Below are positions 29,655 through 33,923 of a stretch of 33,923 nt of DNA, piece after piece. Position numbers and translations under genes: made by a program. The notes beneath the pieces are model-generated. The model ran no database searches, was not told the origin of the DNA, and was given only the letters and a program-made list of their open reading frames with translations. Origin of the DNA: Halorubrum halodurans (GTDB lineage: Archaea; Halobacteriota; Halobacteria; Halobacteriales; Haloferacaceae); contig NZ_NHPJ01000058.1 in assembly GCF_002252985.1 (NCBI RefSeq), forward strand, positions 1 to 33,923, read 5' to 3'. Position 1 is the first letter of the stretch. Every line of letters begins with the position of its first letter.

Positions 29655-29740
29655 GTCGGATCAGGGAGCGAACGGACGCGGTCGGATCGGTTCGAGGAGG
29701 CGGATCGGGTCGGGGGGGGCGGCCGGACGCGACGCGGCGT

Positions 29741-30268
29741 TCATTCCGGACGCGCGGTCGCCTCCAGCGTCGCGACCGGTCGATCGCGAACCGAGAGCCG
29801 AAGCGTGACCCGGTCGCCGGGCTCGATGCGCGGGTCGTTCGTCCCCGCGACCCGGAACGACGCGGAGCCGCCGACGGTCCACTCCTCGCCGCTCGCCGCG
29901 TTGAACGCGCCGGTCGGGCCGGGTCTGAATCCGGCCGCCGAGAAGAACGGGACCGGCGGCTGACGCGCCAGCGGTTCGCCGTTCACCCCGACGCGGACCG
30001 CCATCTCGTCGACGTCGATCGGGTCGCCGCCGTCGTGGGTGAGCGTTATCCGATCGCCCTCGACCTCCATCGAGAGCATCGCGGTCGGCGACGGTTCGGG
30101 GGGCGGATCGAGCGACGTCGCCGCGGTGACGCCGACCGCGAGAACGACCGTCACCGCGACGAGGAGCACCCCGGCGAGCGGGGCGATCGCCCGCGCCGAG
30201 CCTCGATCGCCGGGGGCGTTCGACGCGTCCGATCCGTTCCGTGACCGAAGGGGGGTTCGTGACGACAC
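29741..30268 (-). CDS. Type IV pilin-like protein
   Basis: A 175-residue protein from GTG 30268. A basic N-terminus (SRTPLRSRNGSD) is followed by RAIAPLAGVLLVAVTVVLAVGVTA, the archaeal pilin/PF07790-type leader and single hydrophobic helix. The mature domain is beta-rich (LSMEVEGDRITLTHDGGDPIDVDEMAVRV, SASFRVAGTNDPRIEPGDRV). Likely processed by PibD and exported. A TTTTACT box 22 bases before GTG fits a near-leaderless transcript. Confidence 0.87.
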   Translation of the reverse strand: MSSRTPLRSRNGSDASNAPGDRGSARAIAPLAGVLLVAVTVVLAVGVTAATSLDPPPEPSPTAMLSMEVEGDRITLTHDGGDPIDVDEMAVRVGVNGEPLARQPPVPFFSAAGFRPGPTGAFNAASGEEWTVGGSASFRVAGTNDPRIEPGDRVTLRLSVRDRPVATLEATARPE

Positions 30269-30332
30269 GGCGGGTCTGGGCCGTCATCCAGTAAAAGGAG
30301 TCGCCCGCCGGTTCCGCGTCGGTTCCCCCCGG

Positions 30333-31667
30333 TCAGGTACCGCCGTCGGTCCCGTTCTCGTCCGGGACGTCGCTCGTCACTCGGGGCGTTTCGAGCGGGT
30401 CGATGTCGTCGATGACGGCGACTCGCGGCTCGTCGACGACGGTGATCCGGTACGGGTCGGCGGGCGAGAGCGTGCGGACCACCCCGTTCTCGTCGGTGTT
30501 GCCGATGGTCTCGCTCGGACTGCCGCCGGCGCTTTTCGTCACCGTGATCCCCTCGATCGGGTCGCCGGTGTCCGTGTCGAGGACCGTGACGGTCACGGGA
30601 CCGCCGGGATACGTCCGGTTGACGGTGACGTCGAACCCGTCACCCGACGTCGAGACGGGCTCCGCGTCGGGGAACGTCGAGAGCGCCATCCGCTGGTGTT
30701 CGAGGAAGACGCGTTCGGTCCCGCCGCTGACGAACGCCCGGAGCGTTCCGAGGTCGTGGTCGACGGTGATCCGCTGGACGGTCCCGGCGCCGAGCGCGTT
30801 CGGCTGGCGGAGCGCGGTCGTCTCCGGATACGCCTCGAGCGTCGCGTTTATCGCGGCCTCGCTGCCGAGGTCGTCGGCCCCGCGGTCCCAGCGGTCGCGC
30901 CGGAGCGACTCCCTGACGTACTGGTCGTCGACGATCGTCGCGAGAACCAGCGCGTTCGAGCTCGACTGGACGTGGACCTCGGTCGCCGGGCGATCGCCGC
31001 GAACCGTCTCGAGGGCGATCTCGCGGACGGGACCCTCGTACACCTGGAGCTGGACCTGAAGCGTGCTGACGCGGTCGGGCGTGCTGAACCCGTCCGTCTC
31101 CTCGGCGAGGTCGGCGAGGGTCTCGAGCCGGGCGTCGTACTCGGCCGCGAGCGCCGCGATCCGAACGAGCTCGTCGAGGAGCTCGCGGTCGGTCAGCTCC
31201 CCCGATGCGTGTGCGTCGATCGCCGTCGTCTGCCGGCTGTCGAGGCTCACCTCGTTCTGCTCCACCTGGTTTATCGCGGCGAGGATGCGCCGCTGCCGTT
31301 CGGCGTTCGTCTCTGCGGACTCGATCCGCCGTACCGCCGTCTCGGTCCGGAGCGCCGCGTCCGAGTCGCCGACCGCGAGCGCGAGCGAGGTGCCGAGATT
31401 GACGCCGCGCCGGTGGCTCGCGACCCGCGGTTCGACGCCGGGCGGCGTCGACAGCACTCGGAGGGTGAGGTTCTCCCCGTGCGTCGAGGTCGGCACCGAT
31501 CCGGAACCGACCGAGTCCGTCACGGACGGGACGGACGGCTGCGGGACGGACCCGGAGGCGGTCGGCGACGCCGGCCGGGCGTCGGCCGTCGCGCCCGCGG
31601 AGCCGATCCCCGCGACGACGGGCGAGACGAGGAGGAGGGCGGCGAGGAAGACCGAGAGGGCTCTCAT
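30333..31667 (-). CDS. Secreted haloarchaeal surface protein
   Basis: A 444-residue protein with a clear signal peptide (MRALSVFLAALLLVSPVVAG). A mature part with Ser/Pro-rich linker follows, then helical-coil sections (RRIESAETNAERQRRILAAINQVEQ, ADLAEETDGF). A C-terminal Ig-like/Peptidase-associated domain ends it (GPVTVTVLDTDTGDPIEGITVT, GVVRTLSPADPYRIT). It has no cysteine and no sortase-type or PGF signal. It may belong to DUF7096/DUF7094-type haloarchaeal families. It is divergent from the wHTH membrane protein. Confidence 0.78.
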   Translation of the reverse strand: MRALSVFLAALLLVSPVVAGIGSAGATADARPASPTASGSVPQPSVPSVTDSVGSGSVPTSTHGENLTLRVLSTPPGVEPRVASHRRGVNLGTSLALAVGDSDAALRTETAVRRIESAETNAERQRRILAAINQVEQNEVSLDSRQTTAIDAHASGELTDRELLDELVRIAALAAEYDARLETLADLAEETDGFSTPDRVSTLQVQLQVYEGPVREIALETVRGDRPATEVHVQSSSNALVLATIVDDQYVRESLRRDRWDRGADDLGSEAAINATLEAYPETTALRQPNALGAGTVQRITVDHDLGTLRAFVSGGTERVFLEHQRMALSTFPDAEPVSTSGDGFDVTVNRTYPGGPVTVTVLDTDTGDPIEGITVTKSAGGSPSETIGNTDENGVVRTLSPADPYRITVVDEPRVAVIDDIDPLETPRVTSDVPDENGTDGGT

Positions 31668-31855
31668 CGTCGCCCGCTTCGCCGGCAGGGGTCAAAAACC
31701 CACGCCAACTCGACGCGCCGCCGACCTCGACGACGTCGCGAGCGTCGCCGGAACCGCCGGCGGCGGCGGCGAGACGGCCGTGAGCGGGTATCTCGTGGGC
31801 GTCGAGGCGGTGTATAGAAAGCGTTTTGACCGGGGCGGGAGTGCCCCCGAACCAC

Positions 31856-33133
31856 ATGCGGAACCCCGCGATTCGCGTTCTCCTCGCCGCGTTCCTCGCC
31901 GTCGCCCTCGTGGCCGGTTCGGGACTCGTCGTCGGAGAGCCCGCTCCCTCCAGCCAGCCGTCACCGGCGGCGTCGACGCCCGCGAGTTCGATAGGGACCG
32001 ACCCGGCAGCCCAGGTCAGCGGGACGGCCGTGCCGACGGGAGAGACGCGGATACGGATCGACCTCCAGCCGGACCGCGACGCGCGGTGGCGGGTGGTCGT
32101 CCGGTACGAGTTCGCCGACCCGAACCGGACGGCCGCCTTCGAGACGGTCGGGGAACGCTTCGTCGACGGGGAGGCGGGGCCGTCGCCGGGGCTGTTCGAG
32201 CGGTTCGCGGAGGCGGCGAGCCGGAACACCGACCGCGAGATGTCGGTGGTGGACGTCGAGCGCGAGTACGTCGTCATCGAGGACCCCGAGACCGCGGAGG
32301 ACGCGGGAACCGGGACCGGCGGCGCGGACCCCGTCGACTCCGGAGAGGTGGCCGCGGTGGGGGAGCTCCGGTTGACCTTCGTCTGGACGGAGTTCCTCGC
32401 GGAGGACGGCGAGGACCTGGTGTTGGGGGACGCGCTGACGACCGCCGACAACGGGACGTGGCTCCGGTCGCTCGAGTCCGGCCAGACGGTCGAGGTGACC
32501 ACCCCGGAGGGGTACTCCATCTCGGGAACGCCGGGGGCCAACGTGCGACTCGAGGACAACGCCGTCGTCATCGAGGGGCCGCGGGTGTTCGCCGGCGACG
32601 ACCGCGTGGCCGTCGTGTACGGGCCGGCGCCGGCCACGCCGGCCGGGGAGACCCCGCCGTGGACGCTTCTCGCCGGCGCGATCGTCCTCGCGGCCGTCGT
32701 CATCGCCGGCGGGCTCGTCGGCTACCGCCGGTTCGGATCCGACGACCCGGCGCCGGCCGGCACGGACGGGTCGGACCCCGGACACGACACCGAGACCCGA
32801 ACCGGCGGCGAGTCCGGGGCCGTAGGGACCGATCCGAACGACGAACCCGACGACGAGGCGGGCGACGAGGTCGAGGAGGACCTCTCGCTCCTCTCGGACG
32901 AGGAGCGCGTCGAGCGGCTCCTCGATCGGAACGGCGGACGGATGCGACAGGCCGACATCGTCGCCGAGACGGGATGGTCGGACGCGAAGGTGTCCCAGCT
33001 CCTCTCGGCGATGGCCGACGAGGGACGCGTCGAGAAGCTTCGGCTCGGCCGGGAGAACCTGATCTCGCTGCCGGACGGCGAGTCCGACGGGACGGCCGAC
33101 GCGAACGGGGCGGACGGCGACGACGGAAGCTGA
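31856..33133 (+). CDS. Membrane-anchored wHTH regulator with extracytoplasmic domain
   Basis: A 425-residue protein from ATG 31856. Signal peptide MRNPAIRVLLAAFLAVALVA, then an exported beta-rich domain (ETRIRIDLQPDRDARWRVVVRYEFADPNRTAAFETV, TFVWTEFLAEDGEDLVLGDA, VTTPEGYSISGTPGANVRLE). One hydrophobic helix follows near residue 270 (WTLLAGAIVLAAVVIAGGLV). A long acidic linker leads to a wHTH (SLLSDEERVERLLDRNGGRMRQADIVAETGWSDAKVSQLLSAMADEGRVEKLRLGREN). It is an outside-sensing, inside-DNA-binding one-component regulator by design. Confidence 0.87.
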   Translation: MRNPAIRVLLAAFLAVALVAGSGLVVGEPAPSSQPSPAASTPASSIGTDPAAQVSGTAVPTGETRIRIDLQPDRDARWRVVVRYEFADPNRTAAFETVGERFVDGEAGPSPGLFERFAEAASRNTDREMSVVDVEREYVVIEDPETAEDAGTGTGGADPVDSGEVAAVGELRLTFVWTEFLAEDGEDLVLGDALTTADNGTWLRSLESGQTVEVTTPEGYSISGTPGANVRLEDNAVVIEGPRVFAGDDRVAVVYGPAPATPAGETPPWTLLAGAIVLAAVVIAGGLVGYRRFGSDDPAPAGTDGSDPGHDTETRTGGESGAVGTDPNDEPDDEAGDEVEEDLSLLSDEERVERLLDRNGGRMRQADIVAETGWSDAKVSQLLSAMADEGRVEKLRLGRENLISLPDGESDGTADANGADGDDGS

Positions 33134-33230
33134 TCCGCCCCGACCCGCCCGACTCGTCGCGACCGGGCACGCCGCCGGGAGGCGGGCCGGGAGCCGAGGG
33201 TTCAAACCCGATCCCGGCCAACGCGGGGAC

Positions 33231-33761
33231 ATGTACGCGGTCGTCGGCTGTAACCGGTGTGGCAACCTCTGGCTCCTCCGTGACCCGCGAGCGAGCGAGA
33301 CGGCCCGTTGTTCGCGGTGCGAGAAGACCCACCGGACGGCGAAGCTCAAACGGTTCTTCGAGTCCGAGGACCGCGACGCGGCCCGCGAGGCGCGAGCGGC
33401 CCTGCTCGCGAAGAAGCGGGGCGACGGCGCGGCGTTCGCGGAGGTCGACCACGTCGCCGACCTCGACCGCGCGGTCGAGGACGCCGGCATCGACGACCGC
33501 GAGTACCTCGAGGCGTCGGGACTCGACGCCGACGCGGTGTTCGACGCCGGAGCGCGCGCCGGGGGAGACGCGGGGTCGACGCGCTCGCGGGAGGAGATCG
33601 TTCGGGACGCGGTCGGCGAGGCGGCCGAGCCGACCGAGGAGGGGATCGTCGCGTACGCGACCGAGCACGGCGTCCCGGCCGAAGCCGCACGCGACCTCCT
33701 GGAGAGGCTGACCCGTCGCGGGGAGCTGTCGGAGTCGCAGGGGCGGTACCGGACGCTGTGA
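33231..33761 (+). CDS. Zinc-ribbon/wHTH protein (DUF5817-like)
   Basis: A 176-residue protein. N-terminus MYAVVGCNRCGNLWLLRDPR with CSRC later (CNRC...CSRC) makes a zinc ribbon. Helix FFESEDRDAAREARAALLAKKRG and a linker follow. A C-terminal wHTH closes it (EEGIVAYATEHGVPAEAARDLLERLTRRGELSES). It resembles haloarchaeal DUF5817 proteins. Possibly a nucleic-acid-binding regulator. Confidence 0.82.
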   Translation: MYAVVGCNRCGNLWLLRDPRASETARCSRCEKTHRTAKLKRFFESEDRDAAREARAALLAKKRGDGAAFAEVDHVADLDRAVEDAGIDDREYLEASGLDADAVFDAGARAGGDAGSTRSREEIVRDAVGEAAEPTEEGIVAYATEHGVPAEAARDLLERLTRRGELSESQGRYRTL

Positions 33762-33822
33762 CGCGCCGACGCTCCGAGCCGGATCGGACAAGACACTTAC
33801 CTCGGGGATAGGATCGCGGCGT

Positions 33823-33923
33823 ATGGACACCCGAACTACCCTCCTGGCGATCGCCGCCGCGGTCGTGCTCGCGGGCGCGGTGGGGATCGTCGCGGTCCCC
33901 GACGCCGTCGACGACCCGCGAGC
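33823..33923 (+). CDS. Start of a secreted or membrane protein (truncated by window)
   Basis: ATG 33823 opens MDTRTTLLAIAAAVVLAGAV followed by GIVAVPDAVDDPR, a clear N-terminal signal or anchor segment. The frame continues past the edge. Nothing more can be said. Confidence 0.65.
   Translation, partial: MDTRTTLLAIAAAVVLAGAVGIVAVPDAVDDPR

Noticed and set aside
31063..33711. 882-codon rightward frame rich in Arg and Ser
   Set aside because: Composition (RRR, GRR runs) is typical of a wrong frame in GC-rich DNA; it overlaps well-supported genes.
1..33923. CRISPR arrays, insertion sequences, rRNA
   Set aside because: No regularly spaced identical repeats, no transposase motifs and no rRNA sequence were seen.

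Overview
The window reads as haloarchaeal DNA, most like Halorubrum or a close relative. It is GC-rich, its proteins are very acidic, many starts are GTG or leaderless behind A/T boxes, and it carries archaeal hallmarks: MCM helicase, ABCE1, a type IV pilin with the archaeal leader, RHH regulators and many small CxxC proteins. The genus is inferred from gene content and style, not from an alignment.

Bases 1 to about 16,550 are the right-hand part of an integrated tailed virus (HK97-type Caudoviricetes). Almost all of it reads leftward in one tightly overlapping operon series. From right to left it has a promoter zone, small early zinc proteins, an operator-rich gap, an RHH/coiled-coil protein, a viral MCM helicase, and a run of short zinc-finger and membrane proteins with a wHTH regulator. 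Then come a tRNA-Phe and an odd tRNA-like element, an HTH-metallophosphoesterase fusion, small and large terminase, a portal with a C-terminal KTSC domain, a low-GC SHOCT/zinc insert, protease-scaffold, major capsid protein and the first connector genes. Tail genes and an integrase are not present and would lie off the left edge. The virus/host junction falls in 16,543-16,654.

From 16,655 to the right end the genes are ordinary haloarchaeal chromosome: RHH regulator plus queuosine/archaeosine-precursor transporter, a BNR-type propeller, an HExxH protein, a CNNM/CBS (CorC-type) membrane protein, a glutaredoxin-like/Cys-less redoxin pair and a Sua5-type threonylcarbamoyl-AMP synthase. These are followed by a UspA protein behind an AT-rich repeat-filled leader, ABCE1 with an EMC6-like membrane protein, a small wHTH regulator, a CtBP-like 2-hydroxyacid dehydrogenase, a SAM methyltransferase, and a surface cluster (pilin, secreted protein, membrane-anchored wHTH protein). 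A zinc-ribbon/wHTH protein and the start of a secreted or membrane protein close the window.

The parts most worth a second look are the viral tRNA region, the domain fusions in the viral head/packaging module, the CCCTATA operator array, and the AT-rich repeat island upstream of the UspA gene.
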